Assembly: GCA_003524565.1 (NCBI GenBank)
Contig: DQGU01000195.1
Span: forward strand, 3,492 to 9,777
Source of the DNA: Rhodospirillaceae bacterium
GTDB taxonomy: Bacteria; Pseudomonadota; Alphaproteobacteria; Micavibrionales; UBA2020
Direction: 5' to 3'
DNA length: 6,286 nucleotides
Position numbers and translations under genes: made by a program
The notes under the pieces: generated by a model
Seen by the model: only the letters and a program-made list of their open reading frames with translations
Database searches by the model: none
Told to the model about the DNA's origin: nothing
Shown: positions 1 to 6,095 of the stretch, in pieces
How positions within the stretch are numbered: position 1 is the stretch's first letter
How the letters are laid out: the number at the start of each line of letters is the position of its first letter

Positions 1-76
1 CCACCGCAACCGCGGTCATGACAACGCCGGAGAAAATGGAATGGCGGCGTGCCGCTTGGTGGAAAGAATGACGCAT
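1..76 (-). CDS. Partial divergent gene, N-terminus with signal-peptide or membrane-anchor character
   Basis: Only the first 25 codons are inside the window; the gene runs off the left edge. On the minus strand an ATG at 76-74 opens a frame without stops to base 1. It begins MRHSFHQAARRHSIFS and continues GVVMTAVAV. This looks like a basic n-region (Arg and His rich) followed by the start of a hydrophobic stretch, as in a Sec signal peptide or a first transmembrane segment. A GGAG Shine-Dalgarno lies at 88-85, 8 bases before the ATG, which is the main reason to accept this start. The gene is divergent from lpxC. The function cannot be recognised from 25 residues. The competing + strand readings over bases 1-103 are short tails of low-complexity sequence with no family resemblance; in particular none looks like the FtsZ C-terminus that often precedes lpxC in this class. 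Confidence 0.6.
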   Translation of the reverse strand, partial: MRHSFHQAARRHSIFSGVVMTAVAV

Positions 77-108
77 GTGAAAGTCTCCGCTTACCAAAGA
101 TAAAACCT

Positions 109-122
109 GCCGGACATCCGGC
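109..122. other. Short GC-rich stem-loop in the divergent leader
   Basis: GCCGG (109-113) and CCGGC (118-122) form a perfect 5-bp stem around the tetraloop ACAT. On the minus strand it lies 33 bases before the ATG at 76 and 20 bases before its Shine-Dalgarno. Its role is unknown; short GC stems of this kind also occur by chance. Confidence 0.3.
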
Positions 123-133
123 CGCAACGGACC

Positions 134-172
134 GAGCCTGCACGCCCGCGCAGGGGCTGAATCGGCAGGCTC
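134..172. other. Inverted repeat with two competing pairings
   Basis: GAGCCTGC (134-141) and GCAGGCTC (165-172) form a perfect 8-bp inverted repeat around a 23-base loop. Inside the loop, GCAGG (150-154) can pair instead with CCTGC (137-141), so the left arm has two mutually exclusive partners. If the minus-strand promoter at 219-191 is real, the element lies in the 5' leader of the divergent gene. No U-run follows on either strand, so it is not an obvious terminator. It matches no riboswitch or leader class that I recognise, and chance pairing in GC-rich DNA is possible. Confidence 0.4.
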
Positions 173-190
173 TGTCCAAAATCGGTACTA

Positions 191-219
191 GCTTTACGCC
201 CGCGGCTGGCTTATGTCAA
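191..219 (-). promoter_or_regulatory. Candidate sigma70-type promoter for the divergent minus-strand gene
   Basis: Read on the minus strand, a perfect TTGACA (219-214) is followed after 17 bases by TAAAGC (196-191), which matches TATAAT at only three of six positions. AT-rich sequence (AAAATTAA) lies directly upstream of the -35 element. Transcription would start near 184, giving a leader of roughly 108 bases before the ATG at 76. The -35 match and spacing are good and the -10 is weak, so this is a candidate only. Confidence 0.4.
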
Positions 220-276
220 TTAATTTTGCGCCCCCGCCGCCATGCCGAAAACTCATTTTTATTCAGGGGCTTAAGC

Positions 277-301
277 TTGTAACACTCTGTCACAAAGAGT
301 G
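277..301. promoter_or_regulatory. Overlapping dyads upstream of lpxC, operator-like
   Basis: Two inverted repeats overlap here. TTGTAAC (277-283) and GTCACAA (289-295) are 7-base arms with one mismatch and a 5-base spacer, a 19-bp dyad of the size often bound by dimeric transcription factors. CACTCT (283-288) and AGAGTG (296-301) are perfect 6-base arms around a 7-base loop. The arm spacing does not fit CRP (TGTGA-N6-TCACA) or FNR (TTGAT-N4-ATCAA). The site is about 70-90 bases before the preferred lpxC start. I could not find a convincing + strand promoter next to it, so the operator role is inference. Confidence 0.35.
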
Positions 302-340
302 ACTTCAGCCGTTCAAGAAACTTTGTTACTCATGGACTTA

Positions 341-354
341 CGGGGATACCCCCG
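341..354 (+). other. Tight GC stem-loop just before lpxC
   Basis: CGGGG (341-345) and CCCCG (350-354) form a perfect stem with the tetraloop ATAC, ending 16 bases before the ATG at 371. If lpxC starts at 371 or 380, this hairpin is in the mRNA leader immediately upstream of the ribosome binding region and could influence initiation. If lpxC starts at 332 or 299 it lies within coding sequence. There is no following U-run. Confidence 0.4.
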
Positions 355-370
355 CATCGCAACAAAGCGG

Positions 371-1327
371 ATGATGAAGATGCTGAAATCTGTGTACCAG
401 CACACTGTTCAACAGGCCCTGACCATCAGCGGTATCGGCGTGCATTCCGGCGCGCCCGCCACGCTGACCATCCGCCCCGCGCCTGCCGGCAGCGGGATTG
501 TTTTTATCCGCACCGATATTCAAGACCGCAACAACGTCATCCCCGCACGCTGGGACCATGTTGCGGATACGCGTCTTTGCACCGTCATCGCCAACAAGGC
601 GGGCGCAACCGTTTCCACCATCGAACACCTGATGTCGGCCTTCGCTGCGCTCGGCGTTGATAACGCCGAAGTTGACATTGACGGGCCCGAAACACCCATC
701 ATGGACGGCAGCGCGAAGCCTTTCATCGAAGCCATGGACCGCACGGGTCTTGCGCGCCAGAAAGCCGCGCGCAAAGTGCTGGTCATCAAAAAAACCATCA
801 GCGTCAAGGACGGCGACAAAGAAGCCATCCTGAGCCCCGCGGACGGCCAGTATTTCGGCTTTGAAATCGAATTCGACAATGCGCTGATTGGCCGCCAGAA
901 ATACATTCACCAGCTGAAAGAAAACAGCTTCCGCGGTGAAATAGCGGCGGCGCGCACCTTCGGCTTTTTGCACGAAGTCGAAATGCTGCGTAAAATGGGG
1001 CTTGCCCGCGGCGGCTCGCTCGACAACGCCATCGTGATTGACGGCGAGACCGTCATGAACCCGGACGGCCTGCGTTTTAAAAACGAATTCGTGCGCCACA
1101 AAATCCTCGACGCTGTCGGCGACATCTACCTTGCCGGTGCGCAGCTGATTGGCCATTACCACGGCATCAAAGCCGGCCATGCGATGAACAACAAAATTCT
1201 GCATGCGCTGTTTGCCGACCCCACGGCCTATGCCATCGTCACGCTGAACCAGAGCCCCGAAACGCAAGTGGCCGCGCCCGTGCGCAGCGCTGCTTATTTC
1301 GGCGAAGCCGTTACCGTCGGCGCCTGA
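371..1327 (+). CDS. lpxC: UDP-3-O-acyl-N-acetylglucosamine deacetylase LpxC
   Basis: LpxC is the zinc hydrolase that removes the acetyl group from UDP-3-O-acyl-GlcNAc, the committed step of lipid A synthesis, in the cytoplasm. With the ATG at 371 the protein has 318 residues, near the usual 300-320. Family motifs are intact: STIEHLMSAF with the catalytic Glu85 and zinc ligand His86, PIMDGSA, RTFGFLHEVE, GGSLDNAIVID, then EFVRHKILDAVGD with zinc ligands His243 and Asp247, and KAGHAMNNK with catalytic His270. The frame stays open upstream to a GTG at 299 and an ATG at 332, but conserved sequence begins at VYQHTVQQA (about residue 7), so the 24 extra residues are probably not translated. ATGs at 371, 374 and 380 are all possible; none has a strong Shine-Dalgarno, and GGA at 369-371 would best serve 380. 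bamD follows 114 bp downstream. Product identity is very secure; the start is moderately secure. Confidence 0.97.
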   Translation: MMKMLKSVYQHTVQQALTISGIGVHSGAPATLTIRPAPAGSGIVFIRTDIQDRNNVIPARWDHVADTRLCTVIANKAGATVSTIEHLMSAFAALGVDNAEVDIDGPETPIMDGSAKPFIEAMDRTGLARQKAARKVLVIKKTISVKDGDKEAILSPADGQYFGFEIEFDNALIGRQKYIHQLKENSFRGEIAAARTFGFLHEVEMLRKMGLARGGSLDNAIVIDGETVMNPDGLRFKNEFVRHKILDAVGDIYLAGAQLIGHYHGIKAGHAMNNKILHALFADPTAYAIVTLNQSPETQVAAPVRSAAYFGEAVTVGA

Positions 1328-1366
1328 TTTTCACATAATTCCGTGCAAAAGCGGCTGCGCCGGTGT

Positions 1367-1396
1367 TTGCCCCGCCCTGCGAAAACATGCTATAAA
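1367..1396 (+). promoter_or_regulatory. Candidate sigma70-type promoter for bamD-recN-ligA
   Basis: TTGCCC (1367-1372) and TATAAA (1391-1396) are separated by 18 bases, matching the TTGACA/TATAAT consensus at four and five of six positions. It lies in the lpxC-bamD gap, and transcription would begin around 1403, about 40 bases before the bamD ATG at 1442. This would let bamD, recN and ligA be transcribed independently of lpxC. If bamD began at the GTG at 1343, the promoter would lie inside coding sequence, which is a further argument for the 1442 start. Confidence 0.5.
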
Positions 1397-1441
1397 AAGC
1401 CTGTTTTCAGATTTCTAGACACTGTGGCGGATACCAAACCC

Positions 1442-2302
1442 ATGACCGTTTTCGAAACTCCCCAAAGCCCGCGCGCCGCGCGTCTGTGCCGTCTTGCGCT
1501 GCTCGTCATGCTCAGCCTGCCGCTGGCCGCCTGCGCGACGGAAGAAGAAAAAGCCGCCAAGCGCGTCGCCGCCGAAGCCGCGCAGCAAGAGCCCGTAGAA
1601 ACGCTTTACAACCGCGCCGCCCAGCGTCTTGACGAAGGCGCCTATTTCGACGCGGCAAAACTGTTCGACGAAGTGGACCGCCAGTATCCCTATTCGCAAT
1701 GGGCCACGCGCGCGCAGCTGATGTCCGGCTACTCGCATTACCGCAACCTGAAATACGACGAAGCGATTATGGCGCTTGACCGCTATATCGAATTGCATCC
1801 GGGCGATGACAGCATTTCTTACGCGCATTACCTGCGCGCGCTTTGCTTTTACGAACAAATCGTCGATGTGCGCCGCGACCAGCGCCTGACGGAAATGGCG
1901 CTTGAAAACCTGCAGCGCGTCGTTGACCGCTTCCCCGAAACCGTTTACGCGCGCGATGCCCTTTTGAAAATCGACCTGACGCGCGACCACCTTGCAGGCA
2001 AGGAAATGGAAATCGGCCGTTATTATCAGGAACGCCACCAGCATCAGGCGGCCATCAACCGTTTTCAGCGCGTGGTCGATAAATACCAGACGACGACACA
2101 TGTGCCCGAAGCGCTGCACCGTATGACGGAAAGCTATCTGGCGCTCGGCATTCCCGCCGAAGCGAACAAGACAGCGGCCATCCTCGGCTATAACTTCCCC
2201 GAAAGCCGCTGGTACAAAGACACTTATGCACTGGTGGGCGACAATGGCGCGCCGCCGCCGAAAAAGTCGGTCTATGACCGCACGCTCGGCAAACTGTTTT
2301 AA
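1442..2302 (+). CDS. bamD: Outer membrane protein assembly factor BamD (lipoprotein)
   Basis: BamD (formerly ComL/YfiO) is the essential lipoprotein of the BAM complex that works with BamA to fold beta-barrel proteins into the outer membrane. The 286-residue product has a lipoprotein signal peptide: basic residues (RAARLCR), a hydrophobic core LALLVMLSL and the lipobox LAAC, with the lipidated cysteine at residue 31. The +2 residue is Ala, not Asp, consistent with outer membrane sorting. Then come five TPR-like helical repeats at about 51-84, 88-121, 125-165, 186-217 and 221-252, including LYNRAAQRLDEGAYFDAA, the turn FDEVDRQYPYSQWA and ALDRYIELHPGD, all typical of BamD. The C-tail is basic (PPPKKSVYDRTLGKLF). 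The start at 1442 is chosen because it gives a normal signal peptide; GGCGGA (1427-1432) lies 9 bases upstream. An in-frame GTG at 1343 would add 33 residues before the signal peptide and is unlikely; a GTG at 1424 is also possible. recN follows after 26 bp. Confidence 0.95.
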   Translation: MTVFETPQSPRAARLCRLALLVMLSLPLAACATEEEKAAKRVAAEAAQQEPVETLYNRAAQRLDEGAYFDAAKLFDEVDRQYPYSQWATRAQLMSGYSHYRNLKYDEAIMALDRYIELHPGDDSISYAHYLRALCFYEQIVDVRRDQRLTEMALENLQRVVDRFPETVYARDALLKIDLTRDHLAGKEMEIGRYYQERHQHQAAINRFQRVVDKYQTTTHVPEALHRMTESYLALGIPAEANKTAAILGYNFPESRWYKDTYALVGDNGAPPPKKSVYDRTLGKLF

Positions 2303-2328
2303 ACGCAGGGAGCAGGCAGGACAACAAC

Positions 2329-4020
2329 ATGCTGGCCAGCCTTGATATTCAAAACGTTATCCTGATTGACCGCCTGTCGCTGGAAGGCGACGCCGGTCTT
2401 GTCGCGCTTACGGGCGAAACGGGCGCGGGTAAATCTATTTTGCTCGATGCGCTCGGTCTTGCACTGGGCGCGCGGGCGGAGGCCGGACTGGTACGCCAAG
2501 GCGCGGCGCAAGCCACCGTCACCGCGTCATTCGAATTGCCCACACGCCACCCGCTGCGCGATTTTCTGGCTGAACACGGCATCGACGGGGCAGAGCAGAT
2601 TATCCTCCGCCGCAGCGTCGCGAAGGATGGCCGCAGCAAGGCTTTCATCAACGATGCCGCCGTTTCCGTGCAGTTTTTGCGCGATGTCGGCGCGCAGCTG
2701 ATTGAAATTCACGGACAGTTCGACACGCACGGGCTTCTCGACAGCGCAACGCATGTGGACACGCTGGATGCTTTCGCCGAAACAGCCGCAGACGCGCGCG
2801 CAGTCAGCTCCGCATGGGACGGCTGGCGCGCCGCCCTTGGCAAGCTTGAAGAAGCCAAGGCCGGCATCGACGCCATGCGCCTGCAAGAAGAATATTTGCG
2901 CTATACAGTCGCCGAGCTTGAAAAGCTTGCGCCCAAAGGCGGCGAAGAAGCCGTACTGGCCGAAAAACGCCAACGCCTTTTGAACCGCGGCAAACTGGCC
3001 GAGGGGCTTTCGCAGGCCGCCGACATCATCACGGCGGATAACGGCCTGCAAAATCTTTGCGGCAAGCTGGAGGGGGTGCTGGAACGCCTTTCCGCCAAAT
3101 CCGGCAATACCCTCGCCCCGATGATGGAAACGCTTGCGCGTGTACGCGTGGATATCGAAGACCTCGGCTGGCAGGCGGAGCGTTTGCTGAACGCCGATGA
3201 CGCCGACGTCGGTAACCTCGAAGATATCGAAGAGCGTTATTTCGCCCTGCGCGATTGCGCCAAGAAACACCGCTGCACGCCCGATGACCTGCCTGCCGTT
3301 TTGGACGACCTGTCGCAAAAACTGCGTCTGATTACCCACCGCGACGATGCGCTGGGCGAGCTTGAAGATGCCGTTAAACGCGCGCGCGGCGATTATACCA
3401 CCCTTGCCGAAAAGCTTTCCGCCAAGCGTCAGAAGGCCGCCGGAAAACTGGCTAAAGCCGTAAACGCGGAGCTGCCCGCGCTGAAGCTGGATAAAGCCAA
3501 ATTCGACGTCGAGTGCAAAAAGTCCACAAGCGAAGACGACTGGGGGCCGCAAGGCATCGACCGCGTGCGTTTTGTGGTCGCGACCAACCCGGGCGCCGCG
3601 CCGGGGCCGCTGGATAAAATCGCATCGGGCGGGGAGCTGAGCCGTTTTATGCTGGCGCTGAAACTTATTCTATCCGGCGGCGGCAGCGTCCCCACGCTGA
3701 TTTTCGACGAAGTCGATAGCGGCATCGGCGGCGCTGTTGCCGATGCGGTGGGGGAGCGTTTGCAGCGCCTATCCCTGCATTGTCAGGTTCTGGTTGTCAC
3801 GCACAGTCCGCAAGTGGCCGCGCGCGCCGCCCATCACTGGCACGTCGCCAAGACAGAACAAAAAGGCACCGTCGTCACGCGCATCACTCCGCTGACGGAG
3901 CTTTCCGCGCGGCAGGAAGAAATCGCCCGCATGCTGTCGGGCGCGAATATCACGACAGAAGCGCGCGCGCAGGCCGCAAGACTTTTGGAGAACGCGGAGA
4001 AGCATGTCCCCGCCGCCTAA
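2329..4020 (+). CDS. recN: DNA repair protein RecN
   Basis: RecN is a cytoplasmic SMC-like ATPase that gathers and holds DNA ends during RecA-dependent double-strand break repair. The 563 residues are close to the 553 of E. coli RecN. The N-terminal head half has the Walker A motif GETGAGKS (29-36) and the Q-loop region IHGQFDTH (127-134). Charged, heptad-like helices at about 155-230 and 325-395 form the coiled-coil arms around a less regular middle. The C-terminal head half has FVVATNPG (415-422), the ABC signature SGGELSR (433-439), Walker B LIFDEVDSGIGG (457-468; Asp460, Glu461) with the D-loop, and the switch histidine in THSPQVAA (His492). The ATPase appears complete. AGGA (2318-2321) lies 7 bases before the ATG. 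The 26-bp gap after bamD implies co-transcription. No LexA-type box (GTTC-N7-GTTC or E. coli CTG-N10-CAG style) is visible in that gap. The 3' end overlaps ligA. Confidence 0.97.
   Translation: MLASLDIQNVILIDRLSLEGDAGLVALTGETGAGKSILLDALGLALGARAEAGLVRQGAAQATVTASFELPTRHPLRDFLAEHGIDGAEQIILRRSVAKDGRSKAFINDAAVSVQFLRDVGAQLIEIHGQFDTHGLLDSATHVDTLDAFAETAADARAVSSAWDGWRAALGKLEEAKAGIDAMRLQEEYLRYTVAELEKLAPKGGEEAVLAEKRQRLLNRGKLAEGLSQAADIITADNGLQNLCGKLEGVLERLSAKSGNTLAPMMETLARVRVDIEDLGWQAERLLNADDADVGNLEDIEERYFALRDCAKKHRCTPDDLPAVLDDLSQKLRLITHRDDALGELEDAVKRARGDYTTLAEKLSAKRQKAAGKLAKAVNAELPALKLDKAKFDVECKKSTSEDDWGPQGIDRVRFVVATNPGAAPGPLDKIASGGELSRFMLALKLILSGGGSVPTLIFDEVDSGIGGAVADAVGERLQRLSLHCQVLVVTHSPQVAARAAHHWHVAKTEQKGTVVTRITPLTELSARQEEIARMLSGANITTEARAQAARLLENAEKHVPAA
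3996..4020 (+). promoter_or_regulatory. ligA ribosome binding site inside recN; coupled overlap
   Basis: GGAGAAG starting at 3996 lies directly before the ligA ATG at 4004, within the last codons of recN. The recN TAA is at 4018-4020, so the genes overlap by 17 bases in different frames. Ribosomes ending recN finish close to the ligA start, an arrangement expected to couple their translation. The strong Shine-Dalgarno supports 4004 over the in-frame ATG at 4043. Confidence 0.65.
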
Positions 4021-6070
4021 GAAATCCGTCAAATCGCTGGAAATGGAAGCCACGCTGCTGCGCGAACAAATTGCGCGGCATGATATTCTTTACCACCAGC
4101 AGGACGCGCCGGAGATTTCCGATGCCGAATACGACAAGCTGAAACGGCGGCTGGAGGAAATCGAAAAAATCCTGCCGCCCACGGACGGGCTTTTCAGCCC
4201 CACGCAAAGCGTCGGCGCGAAACCTGCCGCGGCCTTCGCCAAGGTACGCCACCGCGTACCCATGCTCTCGCTCGGCAATGCCTTCAGCCCCGAAGACGCC
4301 GCGGATTTTTGCGACCGCGTGCGCAAATTCCTGAGCCTTGGCGCGGATGCGCCGCTGGATATTCTGGCCGAGCCGAAAATCGACGGTCTTTCCTGCAGCC
4401 TGCGCTACGAAAACGGAAAATTCGTGCAAGCCGCCACCCGCGGCGATGGCGAAGAGGGCGAAGACGTCACCGCCAATATCATGACGGTTGCGGATGTGCC
4501 CAAAACCATCACAGGCGCGCCGGATATCCTTGAGGTGCGCGGGGAAATTTACATGACCCGCGACGATTTCGATGCGCTGAACGCCGCGCAGGAAGCGGCA
4601 GAAGATAAAATATTCGCCAACCCCCGCAACGCCGCCGCAGGTTCGCTGCGTCAGCTGGACCCGACCATCACCGCGCGCAGGCCGCTCAGGTTTTTTGGCT
4701 ATGCGCTGGGCGAAACGTCTACCCCCATCGCAGACACGCAAGAGGGCATCCGCGCCGCGCTTGAACAATTCGGGTTTCAAATTCCCGCACCCGCCGCTGT
4801 TTGCGGCACGGCGGATGCGCTGGTCGCGTTTCATGAAAACGTTTATGGCGCGCGGCCGGATATTCCCTATGACCTCGACGGTATTGTTTACAAAGTGAAC
4901 AGCCTTGAATTCCAGCGTCGCCTCGGCTTTATCAGCCGCGCGCCGCGCTGGGCGATTGCGCATAAATTTCCGGCGGAACAGGCCGAAACCGTGCTTGAGG
5001 CTATTGAAGTTCAGGTCGGCCGCACGGGCACGTTGACGCCGGTTGCACATTTAAAACCCGTGAACGTCGGCGGTGTTATCGTATCGCGCGCAACCCTGCA
5101 CAATCAGGATGAAATCGAGCGCAAGGATGTGCGCGCGGGCGACCATGTGATTATCCAGCGCGCGGGCGATGTTATCCCGCAAATCGTCCGCAGCCTGCCC
5201 GAAAAACGCGCTGCGGGCAGCCTGCCATACGTTTTTCCGCAGAACTGCCCGGCTTGCGGCCGCGCCGCTGTGCGCGCCGAAGACGAAGCCGCTACGCGCT
5301 GCACCGGCGGGCTTTTATGTCCGGCGCAGGCGGTGGAGCGGCTGAAGCACTTTGTCAGCCGCCTTGCCTTCGATATCGAAGGGCTCGGCGATAAAATCAT
5401 CCGCGAATTTTACGACGAAGGCATCGTGCGCCTGCCCGCCGACATTTTCCGCCTTGCCCGCCATACCGACGCACTGAAAGAGCGCGACGGCTGGGGCGAG
5501 CTTTCAGTGACCAATCTAATGAGCGCGATTGACGCGCGCCGCCGCATCGGGCTGGAGCGTTTTATTTATGCCCTCGGCATCCGTCAGGTCGGGCAGGCAA
5601 CGGCCAAGAAGCTGGCCATGCATTACGAAACGCTGGAGAACCTGCGCGCGCATATTCCCGCCACGGCGGATGCTGAAAGCGCGGCGTATCAAAACCTGAT
5701 TGCCATCGAAGACATCGGCCCCGCCGTTGCGGCCGACATCATCGCCTTTTTCAACGATGCGCAGCAAATGGCCGCGGTGGATGATGTTTGCACCGAACTG
5801 GATATACAGCCCTATATCCGCGTGCAGACAGGCGATTCCCCTGTCGCCGGAAAAACCGTGGTTTTCACAGGAAAGCTGACGCGTCTTGGCCGTGAAGAGG
5901 CAAAGGCGCAGGCCGAAGCGCTGGGCGCCAAGGTCGCGGGCAGCGTATCGAAAAATACGCAGTATGTGATTGCGGGCGAAGATGCAGGCAGTAAGCTGAA
6001 AAAAGCGGCAGAGCTGGGCGTTACCGTGCTCAGCGAAGACGAATGGCTCAGCCTCATCGGCAAAGCCTGA
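4004..6070 (+). CDS. ligA: NAD+-dependent DNA ligase LigA
   Basis: LigA seals nicks in duplex DNA, joining Okazaki fragments and completing repair, with NAD+ as the adenylate donor. The 688 residues match the usual 670-700 length and all domains are present in order. Domain Ia, which binds NMN, has HDILYHQQDAPEISDAEYD (26-44; Tyr30, His31, Asp40, Tyr43, Asp44). The adenylation domain has the nucleotidyltransferase motif AEPKIDG with the adenylated Lys125, then TRGDGEEGEDVT, EVRGEIYM, FANPRNAAAGSLRQLD, DGIVYKVN and WAIAHKFP. The OB fold covers about 330-405 (VGRTGTLTPVAHLKPV, RAGDVIPQI). A four-cysteine zinc finger follows (Cys415, 418, 433, 439), then a helix-hairpin-helix domain at about 450-590 (FDIEGLGDK, LGIRQVGQATAKKLA, IEDIGPAVAADI) and a C-terminal BRCT domain from about 612 (GKTVVFTGKL through DEWLSLIGKA). 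No residue known to be essential appears to be missing. It is probably the replicative ligase and essential. It is likely co-expressed with recN. Confidence 0.98.
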   Translation: MSPPPKKSVKSLEMEATLLREQIARHDILYHQQDAPEISDAEYDKLKRRLEEIEKILPPTDGLFSPTQSVGAKPAAAFAKVRHRVPMLSLGNAFSPEDAADFCDRVRKFLSLGADAPLDILAEPKIDGLSCSLRYENGKFVQAATRGDGEEGEDVTANIMTVADVPKTITGAPDILEVRGEIYMTRDDFDALNAAQEAAEDKIFANPRNAAAGSLRQLDPTITARRPLRFFGYALGETSTPIADTQEGIRAALEQFGFQIPAPAAVCGTADALVAFHENVYGARPDIPYDLDGIVYKVNSLEFQRRLGFISRAPRWAIAHKFPAEQAETVLEAIEVQVGRTGTLTPVAHLKPVNVGGVIVSRATLHNQDEIERKDVRAGDHVIIQRAGDVIPQIVRSLPEKRAAGSLPYVFPQNCPACGRAAVRAEDEAATRCTGGLLCPAQAVERLKHFVSRLAFDIEGLGDKIIREFYDEGIVRLPADIFRLARHTDALKERDGWGELSVTNLMSAIDARRRIGLERFIYALGIRQVGQATAKKLAMHYETLENLRAHIPATADAESAAYQNLIAIEDIGPAVAADIIAFFNDAQQMAAVDDVCTELDIQPYIRVQTGDSPVAGKTVVFTGKLTRLGREEAKAQAEALGAKVAGSVSKNTQYVIAGEDAGSKLKKAAELGVTVLSEDEWLSLIGKA

Positions 6071-6095
6071 CGTTCATCTTATTTTTGTAAGAAAA

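Larger units (their letters stand above)
77..370. other. Divergent intergenic region, no gene supported
   Basis: About 290 bases separate the divergent start at 76 from the preferred lpxC start. A 77-codon + strand frame from a GTG at 49 to 282 has no Shine-Dalgarno, overlaps the better-supported minus-strand start and resembles no known protein, so I do not call it. The region contains the inverted repeats and the minus-strand promoter candidate listed separately, an AT-richer patch near 211-226 and an 8-bp palindrome GCTTAAGC at 269-276. The lpxC promoter must lie here or further upstream, but I see no clear -35/-10 pair on the + strand. Confidence 0.55.

Noticed and set aside
3..71. + strand tail ending in a TGA at 69-71 as the end of an upstream gene such as ftsZ
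   Set aside because: The translation (ending EWRRAAWWKE) does not resemble the conserved FtsZ C-terminal peptide, and the minus-strand start has better support.
49..282. 77-codon + strand frame starting at a GTG
   Set aside because: No Shine-Dalgarno, no recognisable homology, it overlaps a better-supported minus-strand start and spans inverted repeats; treated as non-coding.
311..325. GTTC-N7-TTTG as an alphaproteobacterial LexA box (GTTC-N7-GTTC)
   Set aside because: Only one half-site matches, and lpxC is not an expected SOS gene.
323..351. TTGTTA with GATACC (16-base spacer) as the lpxC promoter
   Set aside because: The -10 match is poor and falls within the GC stem at 341-354; not enough support.
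338..1267. 309-codon minus-strand frame antisense to lpxC
   Set aside because: It lies opposite a gene with complete LpxC motifs. Long antisense frames are expected where codon bias favours GC at third positions. No family features in the translation.
1345..1370. Stem-loop after lpxC (GCAAA/TTTGC outer arms, CGGC-TGC-GCCG inner stem) as a terminator
   Set aside because: The stem is interrupted by a mismatch and a bulge, and it is followed by CCCGCCCTGC instead of a U-run, so it is not a convincing intrinsic terminator.
2527..3552. 341-codon minus-strand frame antisense to recN
   Set aside because: Shadow of recN codon usage; the + strand carries all RecN ATPase motifs.
3950..5050. 366-codon minus-strand frame antisense to the recN end and ligA
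   Set aside because: Crosses two genuine genes and shows Arg/Ala/Gly-rich sequence typical of an antisense artefact.
6077..6092. TCTTA/TAAGA hairpin between ligA and the convergent gene as a bidirectional terminator
   Set aside because: Only 5 AT-rich base pairs with the T-run inside the loop rather than after the stem; too weak to call.
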